Of a DNA stretch of 22,129 nucleotides, positions 10,111 through 19,500 are shown in pieces (within the stretch, counting starts at the first letter, position 1; the number at the start of each line of letters is the position of its first letter). The position numbers and the translations under genes are program-made. This DNA is from Carex sylvatica (lineage: Eukaryota > Streptophyta > Magnoliopsida > Poales > Cyperaceae): the NCBI GenBank assembly GCA_964058845.1, contig CAXKVR010000246.1:1-22129 (forward strand), given 5' to 3'. A model generated the notes under the pieces. The model was not told the DNA's origin and searched no databases. It saw only the letters and a list, made by a program, of their open reading frames with translations.

Positions 10111-10613
10111 ACAGAATTTTTTTTTTATTAAAATATTAGAAATGTTGAATATATTTCTTTGAAAATAAATGGAATACAATATAATTTGATTTATTAGAAA
10201 GACTACAATAAATAACCCGGATCAATATTTTTCAACCCGAATTTTTCGCGGCCGTAAGAAAAATTAATATATTTTTAATGGTTGTTATTCAAAAAGAATT
10301 CTCAAAATAGATACAACTTTTAATAAATTAAATGTACTAGAAAGATCACAATATTTTCTGAATTATCTAGAAGTGACTTTTTAATCGGAATCAATAACTC
10401 AGAATCTAAGCATTTTTATTTTTTCCCAATAACACATAAAAAATATATTAATTTTTCTTACGGCCGCAAAAAATTCGGCATGAAAAATATTGATCCGGGT
10501 TATTTGTTGCTCTAATAAATCAAATTATATTGTATTCCATCTATTTTCAAAGAAATATATTCAACATTTCTAATATTTTAATAAAAAAAAAATTCTGTTT
10601 AAAAAAAAATTTC

Positions 10614-10647
<34 letters not shown>

Positions 10648-10650
<3 letters not shown>

Positions 10651-10852
10651 GGTACACCGTTAACCGGAAATATAATTTTTTTTTCAAAAAAAAAAAAAAA
10701 AAAAAAGTCCGGTGCACCGTTAACCGGAAATATAATTTTTTTTTCAAAAAAAAAAAAAAAAAAAAAAAGTCCGGTGCACCGTTAACCGGAAATGTAATTT
10801 TTTTTCAAAAAAAAAAAAAAAAAAAAAAAAAATCCGGTGAACGGTTAACCGG
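10648..10852 (-). repeat. Right-arm hairpin modules with poly(A), four copies
   Basis: Inverted counterparts of the left-arm modules at 10648-10667, 10708-10727, 10770-10789 and 10833-10852. Three match TCCGGT(G/A)CACCGTTAACCGG closely and the fourth, outermost one reads CCGGTGAACGGTTAACCGG. Poly(A) tracts of about 20 to 30 bases separate them. This arm has one module more than the left arm. Confidence 0.85.
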
Positions 10853-10979
10853 AAATTTGTCTCAAATCCGGTTATTGGATAACCGGATTGGGCATTTTTC
10901 GAATTCCATTCAAACAGTGGGTAGATTCCGTAATTATATATTTTTTTTTGGGTATTTATAAAAATTTCGGTAAATATCA

Positions 10980-12691
10980 CGTCTAGCAGTAATATATGTA
11001 GAACATCAAAAGTGTAAAGAATCAATTTAGACAAAAATATAGTTTTATTTTTTTTCAGACTTTTGGTACCTATCACAACGAATTAAAACACCTGCTTCTT
11101 TTAATTGTTTAAAATGAGATAGACGCTATATATTAATTTGACGGTCAAACAGAAAATAAGATGGCACAATTTACACCAAAATTATATTGTTGATTAGGGA
11201 CCTGTGTTCATCTTCAATTCTTCATAAATAAATTTCATAGTTGAAAAAGAAAATATTTTAATTAATTTGTCTGCCTACATTGATTATGATGTCAATTATC
11301 TTTATCTATACTAGTTAAACAAGTTTAATGCCATGTGGAACTGTGGACAAAATAAATTGTTACACCACCAATAATATCTAAATTAATGTAATGAAAAGTT
11401 TAAAGTTTACAGTAGAATTAAATTGTTTGCGTCCTGAGTGAGAAGTTATGCTTTGAAACTTCAGTATGTGACAGTAAAAAGAAAAGAGGAATTTGTAAAA
11501 AAGGTAGAATTTGGTAAATTATTTGTTTCTTTTAGAAAATTTTTGTTCACACTATTAAAAGTATTTAAAGACTAACTTTGGAAATACAAAAATAGAGAGC
11601 TTAGAGGGGGTGATGGAATAAATTTAACACAGTGCACAATAACAAAATATTGGATTGCAGTTGTTTTGTTGTTCCTTATGTGTTTGCATGGCATGCAATG
11701 CAAATAAAATGAGTCTAAAAGAGAAAACATATATTGCCCTTTTGAAGTCGCAGCAATTTCAAGAATTACATCTATATAATTAACTAAAATATTATTTGAA
11801 ATTTAAATTCTACCTTCAATACAGAATTTCACTCATGATGGAAAATTATAAAATTATAAAATTGAAATATTGAATTATTTTTGTGACAACGCGAATTCTT
11901 TCAAATTAACTTCCGTGGAATCAAATGAAAATAAAAACAACATAAACATCTGTTAGTGGCACATGACAGTAAGACCACGTGTCAGTTTGACAGTATAATT
12001 GCCGTTAGAGAAGGAATTGCTCCGAATATTTTTTTTCCCTGACGAAAGAATATTCCTTTTCCAGATCGACTGGGTTGTTACAACTTACAACAGCATGTGT
12101 GGCATCTCAATTTTGATATCAAGGCATCAATATTGACCTGGTAAATTAAGTAGATTAAGTATACACTTTGAACGTTAATTATAAACAATAATAAAAATAA
12201 TATATAAATTTTTATTTTGCAGGATTCATTTTTTCAATAATTTTTTTTTCTATTAAAGGTTAAATTTAAATTTATGCAGATCCGACACTTTTCTTAAGTA
12301 CTAACTATTAATAAGTGAATAATGTACAATTTTCTTATAAATCAAAAATCATTAAAAAAAAAAAAACATAAAGTTGGATGGAATAACAGTAAATTGAATA
12401 ACTAAAAAATCAGGTTCTGAGCTCTCCCACTATTCTATTACTATTAACATAAATTTGACAGTTAAAAAAACGCTTTGAATGCTAATAGGCTATATCTTAA
12501 ATTTTGTTAAGATTTTAGTGCTCTTAATCTGATTATAACCAAATACTGAAAAAGAAAAGGACATCTAAAGTTGAAGCAATTAAAAATTGAAGTACAATTA
12601 AGTTGGACTTGTGCTTTGTCGTCATGCTACGTACACCGCTCTGGGCTCTGGCTGCCTTCCATTGTCAAAGTTAGGTGACGGCAATGAGATA
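10980..12691. other. Intergenic DNA, no gene seen
   Basis: AT-rich, stop-dense sequence. The only regulatory-like word I note is a G-box/ABRE core CCACGTGTC at 11975-11983, without an adjacent coding region. No RNA gene or TSD-bounded element was found. Confidence 0.5.
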
Positions 12692-12890
12692 GGAGTAGGT
12701 CCGATGGGCATTGGACCTACTTTTAGGTTCAATTAGCTCTAACACCGTACAATTGGCATTAAGATGTGTGCGCACGGAAATTGATAAAAACTCATACGGA
12801 TTTTAATAGGATCACACGAATCTTGATGCAATTAAATGGCCAGATCACCCATCGAACCACTGTAGGTCCAATGGGCATCGGACCTACTCC
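12692..12890. mobile_element. Short TIR element, 199 bp
   Basis: The left end GGAGTAGGTCCGATGGGCAT and its inverted counterpart at the right end (GGAGTAGGTCCGATGCCCAT as reverse complement) pair over 29 bp, differing only at the central GG. Each TIR is itself a hairpin, with GTAGGTCC and GGACCTAC separated by 10 bases. No immediate TSD is visible, but a 10-bp direct repeat GACGGCAATG lies close outside both ends (12677-12686 and 12897-12906). Superfamily unknown; no coding capacity. Confidence 0.6.
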
Positions 12891-13640
12891 GAAGTGGACG
12901 GCAATGGCATATTGGAAACATTAATTAGGTGGTCGTGGTACCACGTCCACGTGCCTCTTCATATTATTATATTATAATTCTATTATATAGTTGCAAAATC
13001 TTCAAACAGAGGTTCACTTTTTTAAGCTTTTTAATCCTTGTAAATTTTACCACAACTCGCGGTGCAGATGAAATATTCAATTACTAATATTTTTAGCAAT
13101 TCAACGCCGAAATATAAGAAACAGTAGGCTTACAGTAATTGTCGTGTACTTCTCCATTGCCATTTGACCTACCTTAATTTGGAGCTTTCTATTTCCATTT
13201 CTATATATATATGCATCCTGAATTTTATTATTTCGATCCATACTCAATTAGCATATCTTAGTCAAATATACGCATCACAATTCACAAGTTCACAACTGTA
13301 CTATATGTATTTTTTTTATTAAGAAAAGTATCGATTCCATGCCAAATCTAGCATAACTTTTTGTCATTTTTTCTTTTAATGAAAATGACAGTACGAATCA
13401 AATTGATTGAGATTATATACCATCGAACTTAATTTAGAGATTAGTATGAACATTGGACAATAGTCTTTACATAACTATATAATAAGTTCTAAAAATAATA
13501 AAACATGAAATAATTATAATTTACTCGATGAATATAAAATAAATACTTCAAATTTAATGTATTGTTTTTTCTTAATTTGGTACAAACTGAGCTCTAGAAA
13601 TAATAACATTTTACGTTGACCCACCTTTTATACAAAAATA
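12891..13640. other. Intergenic DNA with a G-box, no gene seen
   Basis: Contains a perfect 12-bp palindrome CGTGGTACCACG (12933-12944 region) and a G-box CACGTG at 12948-12953, followed by AT-rich TATA-like sequence. No convincing coding sequence follows on either strand. The remainder is AT-rich and featureless. Confidence 0.4.
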
Positions 13641-13660
13641 TAAATGTTTCGAATTTCAAC

Positions 13661-13795
13661 ATTTGAACCTCAAACTAAATATATAAATGTAAAAATGAAC
13701 ACTGCATTAATTACTCCTCAAGTTGTCGCCTCTGACTGCGCATTTGAACTTCAAACTAAATATATAAATGTAAAAATGAACACTGCACTAATTAC
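13661..13795 (+). repeat. Tandem duplication, 81-bp period, two copies
   Basis: About 54 bp starting ATTTGAAC at 13661 recur at 13742 with only a few differences, giving a period of 81 bases. Since 81 is a multiple of three, a short frame (13644-13850) repeats QTKYINVKMNTALIT twice, but I see no family resemblance or promoter and do not treat it as a gene. Confidence 0.75.
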
Positions 13796-13849
13796 ACCAG
13801 CTACTTGGGATAATTTTATAAAAAAAACAACCATAAACCATGCATTATG

Positions 13850-14149
13850 AAATAATTAAGTGTGCATTTTAAAGCAGTCCAGACAATTAGTATGGAAATT
13901 AAAAATAATAAATGTGCCTTCTATAATAGTCAAGTGTGTATTGTGCAATAGTGTGCATTATGTAATAATTATGTGTGTGTTTTGAAACAGTTCAAATAGT
14001 GACTCTATAAGATTAAAACAACTATTATTAATAGCCATTAAAGCATATCATTATTTGGTCAAAAACACATGAAGCTATCAATTATTGATTCATATAAAAC
14101 GATCAAGTGTGCATCAAGCAAATATGCGGGTGTACCTTCGATAATACTT
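13850..14149 (+). repeat. Degenerate AAGTGTGCAT-type short repeats
   Basis: Words such as AAGTGTGCATTTTAAAGCAG, GTCAAGTGTGTATTGTG, GTGTGCATTATGTAATAATT and ATCAAGTGTGCATC recur irregularly. They look like a decayed minisatellite preceding the larger array to the right. No coding signal. Confidence 0.4.
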
Positions 14150-14481
14150 AGAATGCAAGTATTCATACATTATTATGCAAGTGTGAATAGTTCGTGTATC
14201 AAGTGTTTGTATCTAACATAGTAACATATGCTTTATTTTTTCGTTGTGGCACTCGATTACGTTTGAAAGTATTAATATCAAGTATTGTAAGTATTTATAT
14301 ATCGTAATGTAAGTATTATACTAAAGTATAAATTGTTACGTTGAAAAATATCTTAATTTAATATTTTTTTTTACAAATTACTCTATTTCGTGCTTGATTG
14401 TATTAATACGTAATATGAAAAGTATTCACACCTATGCATTTATGTACTAATATTTATGTTGTAGACTATGTTGCATGGATA

Positions 14482-14533
14482 CAGGTACGGATATCGTATC
14501 AGATACGATACAAATACGATGATACGATAATTT
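14482..14533. repeat. GATACGAT-rich patch
   Basis: GGATACAGGTACGGATATCG is followed by repeated ATACGATAC/GTATCAGATACGATAC words, locally self-complementary. It could be the end of a decayed transposon inside the array; I cannot assign it. Confidence 0.25.
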
Positions 14534-15856
14534 TTAAAAGTCTAGAAGACAAGTATTCATACAACATCGAGCAAATATTTATACATTTGTAATGCAAGTA
14601 TTCATACCTAAGGTACCTAACATATTTCTAAAATAACTAGATGCAAGTATGGATGTATATATGCGCAAATATTAATATATAAAAAATCATCTATTCATAT
14701 CTAAAATATCAAATAACCAAAATAACAAAAACCATAATAACAACATGAGTAAGGCTAGGGTGCTATGGATAACACAGAGCATGCTATGCAACTCTATATG
14801 TGGCTGTCTGATTGCTTTCAAAATTACTCTATCTAGTGCTTGATTGTTGTGTAAGTATTCATACCTCGTCATGCAAGTATTCATACATCGTCGTGAATAC
14901 CTTGTCGTGTAAGTATTCATATCTTGTCGAACAAGTATTTATTCTCGTCATGCAAGTATTCATACCTCGTAATGCAAATGTAATTAATTCATGTCTAGAG
15001 TGTTTGTACCTAACATATTTTATTATTATTTTTTTCATATGGCACTGGATGATGTCAGAAAATATTAATATTAAGTATCGCAAGTATTTATACATTGTCA
15101 TGCAAGTGTAAATAATTCATATGTCAAGTATTAGTAACTAACATAATCTATGCAATTTTTAATTTTATTTTCATATGGCATGTGATGATATATGAAAGTA
15201 TTTATACTTCATCATGTAAGTGTGAATAATTTATGTATTAAGCGTTTATATCTAAATTATTTTATCATTAATAATTTTTTTTTCTTATGGCATCAGATGA
15301 CGTTTGAAAGTACTAATATCAAGTATTGTAAATATTCATAACTCGTCATGCAAGTGTAAATAATTTATATATCAAGTATATGTATCTAGCAAATTCTATT
15401 TTTTTTTTTAATATGGCACTAAATAATATCTAAAAGTATTGCAAGTATTTATACATCGTTATGCACGTGTTAATCGTTCTTATATCAAGTTTTTCTATGT
15501 AACAAATTCTATCAATTTTTTTTCATACGGCACTGGATGATATCTGAAAGTATTTATACCTCGTCATGCAAGTGAGAATAGTCCGTGTATCAAGTGTTTG
15601 TATCTAGCTAACATATTTTATCATTTTTTTATTTTTAATTTTTCATATGACACTGAATGATGTATGAAAGTATTAATTTCAAATTTGCAAGTATTCATAC
15701 CTCGTCATACAAATATGAATAGTTTATGTATCAAGCGTTTGTATCTAAAAGATTTTATCAATATTATTTTTTTTTTCTTAGGGCATCAGATGATGTTTGA
15801 AAGTATTAATATTAAGTATTGTAAGTATTCATACCTCGTCATGCAAGTGTAAATAG

Positions 15857-16265
15857 CAGTGTTTTAAAATGCGGTTGCATATGCTTATGCAGTCGGCAGT
15901 TATGCTCAGAATGCCATGCAGTCTCTCCTATATAGTTTTGAGCATGTGACCGCATATGTGGTCCGGATATGCAAATTAAAAATGTAATATGCATCGCATG
16001 TAATTAAAAGTTCATATGCATTATGCAGAGTTTTACTATCACATTTCAAATTATTGTATTTTTTATATACAATAAGGCACATTTTATGTTGGTTATGTGA
16101 AAATAAATTAAATTATATGAATATGAATATATATACACGTGAATTTTTATTTTAAAATCCACATATATAAATCCGCATTAAAATTGGCATTTGCATCTGC
16201 ATATCGCTTATGCGATATGCAGTGACTTTTCGCATGCATGAACAAAATTGTATTTTGAAACATTG
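15857..16265. mobile_element. hAT-type MITE inserted in the tandem array, 409 bp
   Basis: The ends CAGTGTTTTAAAATGC and CAATGTTTCAAAATAC (reverse complement of the right end) form a TIR of the hAT type. The flanking octamers GTAAATAG (15849-15856) and ATAAATAG (16266-16273) match at 7 of 8 bases, the expected 8-bp TSD. GCATATGC, TTATGC and GATATGCAG words cluster near both ends in both orientations, as in hAT subterminal binding regions. Removing the element rejoins two halves of one array unit. No coding capacity. Confidence 0.85.
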
Positions 16266-16500
16266 ATAAATAGTTTATATATCAAGTATATGTATCTAGC
16301 AGATTCAATTAATTTTTTTAAATATGGCACTGGATAAAACAATTAATATACTTACTGGTAAAACATTATGTACTGGTAAAAGAAAATGAATTCAAAATAT
16401 TTTTTTCTAAAAAGGTACAAAGAGTAAAACATGGAATCAACTAAACAAATTTATGTAGAACAATTGCTTTCTGCTTCATAATTATTAGCCTTTTGCATTT

Positions 16501-16689
16501 TCAACTCTTCTCGAGATAATTAGAACTGGATTCGATATCCAAGTCATCACTTCCTGTACCATGAGTTTGTTTCGCTGCAACCGAGCTTTGCGCCTTTTCC
16601 CCTGCCATTTGACTTTCCTCACTCTCTTCAATGCCAGTGCTGTGAAGTCTACCCTCTGTATAGTCTGAAAATTTCGTTAATTGCATCAA
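16501..16689 (-). CDS. Possible C-terminal exon, acidic Ser-rich tail
   Basis: The minus-strand frame ends ...DDLDIESSSNYLEKS followed by TGA-type stop. Its composition (Ser, Glu, Gln-rich, balanced codons) is more gene-like than the surrounding AT-rich DNA. A possible splice acceptor CGAAATTTTCAG lies just inside (minus strand, about 16667), and another, TTTTATTTGCAG, about 90 bases further upstream (16759). The region between them has an alternative frame with KWRKLESIYKELDAINEIF, so the segment could be a frameshifted pseudogene rather than a clean exon. I do not recognise the family. Together with the CT-rich leader at 17020-17230 it may be a remnant of a small minus-strand gene; an internal ATG (16689) makes a 62-residue product possible but unproven. 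Confidence 0.3.
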   Translation of the reverse strand: MMQLTKFSDYTEGRLHSTGIEESEESQMAGEKAQSSVAAKQTHGTGSDDLDIESSSNYLEKS

Positions 16690-17019
16690 GTTCCTTGTAG
16701 ATGCTTTCCAGTTTCCTCCACTTTTGCCTCATACTTCATAGTTCCTGACAGAGTATAATTCTGCAAATAAAACCATATCATCACATTTCATGAGCAAAAG
16801 TGTCAATTTAAATGATTTTGTTGAGATTCGAAATAACAGCATATATACTATTTTCCGTTTTGCCAGAAAGAACAAAAGCTATGTTTTATCAGGATAAATG
16901 CAATGGGATGCCAGCGATGCCGTATGCTACAATAAGAAACCCATTAATTTCGGCAAAAAAAAGCCGAGCATTTAAGAACAAAGGCAAAAATATTATTTCT
17001 CCTTTTTTATTATAAATTT

Positions 17020-17113
17020 TCAAAATTTAAACTGCCGACATGCAATCAAAAGGCGGGAAAAGCACAAAGAAAACCATAACGGGTTTGATGTTGGAAAATC
17101 TGAACCCAATAAA

Positions 17114-17145
<32 letters not shown>

Positions 17146-17232
17146 TAAAGAGAGATAGTGGAGAGATAGTTCTTCTTCTTCGAGAGAGAAATATGGAGAA
17201 AACTGGAGTAGACATATCGACACCACACACAT
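17020..17232 (-). promoter_or_regulatory. CT-rich leader-like segment with (GA)n microsatellite
   Basis: On the plus strand there is a pure (AG)12 run at 17121-17144 within a purine-rich stretch; on the minus strand this is a CT-rich tract like many plant 5' UTRs, followed by GGGTTCAG and an ATG at about 17081. The frame from that ATG closes after 16 codons. The three overlapping Ser/Leu-repeat frames are artefacts of the dinucleotide repeat. It may belong to the putative minus-strand gene remnant at 16501-16760. Confidence 0.3.
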
Positions 17233-17282
17233 TTATATTAACACAACATCTTTATAAAAATTTAATGTATAAACAATTTTGA

Positions 17283-17744
17283 TCCTCATTCTCTTTCTAA
17301 CTATCATATTTTTTCATAATGTAATACATTATTATAGTGATCATTATATTATTTGGTTTTTATAATTGATAGATTTTTTTTTTCCTTTTTTTTATATTTC
17401 ACATTCATGTTAAATCAAAAGCTACAAAATTTCGTTGATCTTTTTTTTTTTTTTTCATGAAAATATGGTTATATAATTTACACAAGAAAACATTCAATTC
17501 AATTAAGGTTTTAAGCAGTTAAGCCAAAATATGTATTAACTTTTTTTTTTGTAAATAATTTTTTTTTAATATTAAAATACACTCGCTTCAGTATGTGATA
17601 TATATTCCAACTAAAATATATTTTAAATTTGTATATATTTTTTCTTAATTTTGATACTTATAATCTATTAGTCTATTTTAATTAAAATTGTTAGAAACTT
17701 TTTATTGATGTTTTGTAATTAATTTATTTTTGTTAATTGAATAG
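17283..17744. other. AT-rich intergenic DNA
   Basis: Poly(T)-rich, no gene seen. It contains a perfect palindrome ATAATGTAATACATTAT near 17316. It leads into the short plus-strand ORF at 17745. Confidence 0.5.
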
Positions 17745-17903
17745 ATGGATCAATTCCCTAACCCACCAGAAGAAAACCTTGAAAATCAAGTTTTGAATTA
17801 TGCAAATGAAGAAAATCAACTTCTTAATTTGAAGTTTGAATATTATGATGATATGCTTCTTGTTGTTCGTGGTTTATATGGTGCTAAAGGCTTTGTATGC
17901 TAA
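17745..17903 (+). CDS. 52-codon ORF of unknown function, possible exon or gene fragment
   Basis: The frame starts MDQFPNPPEENLENQVLNYA and ends GLYGAKGFVC then TAA. It stands out from the flanking poly(T)-rich DNA by balanced codon use and by Asn/Glu/Gln richness, with a more hydrophobic second half (YYDDMLLVVRGLYGAKG). The ATG is directly preceded by TTAATTGAATAG, which could be a splice acceptor, so it may be a downstream exon rather than a complete gene. No domain is recognisable; a fragment of a captured gene or of a transposase-associated ORF is possible. A Mutator-type element begins 142 bases downstream. Confidence 0.3.
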   Translation: MDQFPNPPEENLENQVLNYANEENQLLNLKFEYYDDMLLVVRGLYGAKGFVC

Positions 17904-18044
17904 ACAACTCGCAACTTGCGACCAAATAAATTTGTTATTTTGTAGTGTCTTGCTGTACTTTTAATTTATTATTTTAATCATAAGTTGAATGTGAAATTAT
18001 TCATGATAATTTGCATTCAATATGTTTTTTTATGCAAGTAATCA

Positions 18045-18149
18045 CCGACATTTTTAAAAATACCCAAAAAATAAAACAAATTATTAAGAATAACTGGGTT
18101 CTGGGAATATTTTTAAAAATGCCCAAACCGTACAGAATATTTACGGTTT

Positions 18150-18180
<31 letters not shown>

Positions 18181-18770
18181 GGGTTTATTGGAATTTAGTT
18201 TAATTTGTATTTGAAATTTAGATTAGTTTGAATTGGTAAGTTAGAGGTGATATAGTTATTTTTGAGAGATGATATCTTACGATCTGTTTTGAGATTTTGT
18301 ATGAAACTTCACAGCCTTGTTCTACGATGTTAAGACTATATGTCGGTCAATTTTCATGATTTTTGAAAATGTCTTACTAAGACTAACTGTTTAGAAAATG
18401 ATAAGAAATTTAATACATGAATACTTTGTACTCTAAAAAAATAAAAAAAGAAAGATCAAATTGCTCAATAATAAACAAAATTTGTATCCCAATTCCAATA
18501 TTTTAACTAAACATATCGAATTCTACATTTTTTTTGGAGAATGCGATCACATACTTCATGCAGAAGTTTACAAAAAGAATAAAACATAAAAATCATGAAA
18601 ATTGACCGACATACAGTCTTAACATCGTAGAACAAGACTGTGAAGTTTCATACAAAATCTCAAAACAGATCGTAAGATATCATCTCTCAAAAATAACTAT
18701 ATCACCTCTAACTTACCAATTCAAACTAATCTAAATTCCAAACACAAATTAAACTAAATTCCAATAAACC

Positions 18771-18819
<49 letters not shown>

Positions 18820-18848
18820 CCAAACCGTAAATATTCTATACGGTTTGG

Positions 18849-18883
<35 letters not shown>

Positions 18884-19027
18884 AAACCGTAAATATTTTA
18901 TACGGTTTGGAATTAAAATTCCAAACCATAAATATTCTGTACGGTTTGGGCATTTTTAAAAATATTCCCAGAACCCAGTTATTCTTAATAATTTGTTTTA
19001 TTTTTTGGGTATTTTTAAAAATGTCGG
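18045..19027. mobile_element. Mutator-type nonautonomous element with hairpin/poly(T) modules (copy 2, 983 bp)
   Basis: Perfect 9-bp TSD AAGTAATCA at 18036-18044 and 19028-19036. The TIR starts CCGACATTTTTAAAAATACC at both ends and differs from that of the 9808-10970 element at only two of the first 26 bases, so the two belong to one family. Arms of about 330 to 420 bp are nearly identical, with a loop of about 200 bp (roughly 18380-18590). The inner part of the arms is unrelated to that of copy 1. In the same relative position as in copy 1 there are 29-bp hairpins, CCAAACCGT...ACGGTTTGG, separated by poly(T)/poly(A): one on the left (18123-18151), three on the right (18820, 18882, 18921). 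No transposase is encoded. Confidence 0.88.
18820..18949 (-). repeat. Right-arm hairpin modules with poly(A), three copies
   Basis: Modules at 18820-18848, 18882-18910 and 18921-18949 each have the 9-bp arms CCAAACCGT and ACGGTTTGG (one arm mutated to CCAAACCAT in the third) around an AT-rich 11-base loop. The first two are separated by about 32 A residues, and a poly(A) tract of about 45 bases precedes the first. The left arm has one module only. Confidence 0.85.
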
Positions 19028-19036
19028 AAGTAATCA

Positions 19037-19500
19037 TGTCGTCTTATTAGTGTTATTGCGTAAAAAAAAATAATAGACAATTTTTTTTTATATTAGATTC
19101 TTAAAAACAATTGTGAAGTTTTACAAAATAAATCGATATATACAACTTTGATAGATTTTAATAATATAATAAAATTAATTCACTATTGTAATTTCCTTAA
19201 AAAACTTAAAGATTTGATTAAAATAAATAATGAATACTTATTATATAATAACATAAAGTTTATAAATAGATTTTATAGTAACTTTTAAGTAACATATTTT
19301 AAAATAATATATGACAGAAAAATATATTATACACAAAATAACATACTTTATAAAACATAACTTTTAAGGAAAAACAATTATGTGCTAATATATGAGACAA
19401 TTAGTTTTTAAAGGAAACACTTGATGAAGAGTAAAATTATCTATATAGTAAAATATTTTGATGATGTTGTGTTAATATAAAATTGAGTTGTTTTAATATC
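19037..19500. other. AT-rich intergenic DNA, no gene seen
   Basis: Very AT-rich sequence without TIRs, TSDs or coding signal. Confidence 0.5.

Larger units (their letters stand above)
9808..10970. mobile_element. Mutator-type nonautonomous element with hairpin/poly(T) modules (copy 1, 1163 bp)
   Basis: Perfect 9-bp TSD TAAATATCA at 9799-9807 and 10971-10979. The TIR starts CCGAAATTTTTATAAATACC at both ends, and the whole element is a foldback: arms of about 480 (left) and 540 bp (right) are nearly identical, with a loop of roughly 140 bp (about 10290-10430). Each arm contains a perfect hairpin (left copy 9889-9913, CCGGTTAT/ATAACCGG), then 20-bp modules such as CCGGTTAACGGTGCACCGGA separated by poly(T) or poly(A) and a TTATAT spacer. 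There are three modules on the left (9926, 9976, 10038) and four on the right (10648, 10708, 10770, 10833). Nine-base TSDs and long TIRs point to the Mutator superfamily. No transposase is encoded. Confidence 0.88.
14150..16330 (+). repeat. Degenerate tandem array with higher-order structure
   Basis: The recurrent unit reads roughly GCAAGTATTCATACCTCGTC, then ATGCAAGTGTAAATA, ATCAAGTGTTTGTATCTA, a T-rich stretch, CATATGGCACTGGATGATG and GAAAGTATTAATATCAAG. Copies of the GGCAC/GGCATC landmark lie about 113-136 bases apart (near 15037, 15173, 15289, 15412, 15525, 15646, 15782). Units near 15289 and 15782 are much closer to each other than to their neighbours, giving a higher-order period of about 493 bp. 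Between 14840 and 14990 a shorter sub-repeat of GTATTCATACCTCGTC is amplified. Copies are diverged, so the array is old. It is interrupted by a MITE at 15857-16265. Confidence 0.75.

Noticed and set aside
14687..15852. Several 60-99 codon frames in the tandem array
   Set aside because: They repeat the array monomer (for example MNTYTTRYS-type words) on both strands and shift frame between units.
14150..16330. CRISPR-like array
   Set aside because: Repeats are AT-rich, diverged and of irregular spacing, without unique spacers of constant length, and the context is a plant genome.
17020..17282. Four overlapping frames through the (GA)n microsatellite
   Set aside because: Ser/Leu or Arg/Glu repeats in every frame are produced by the dinucleotide repeat itself.
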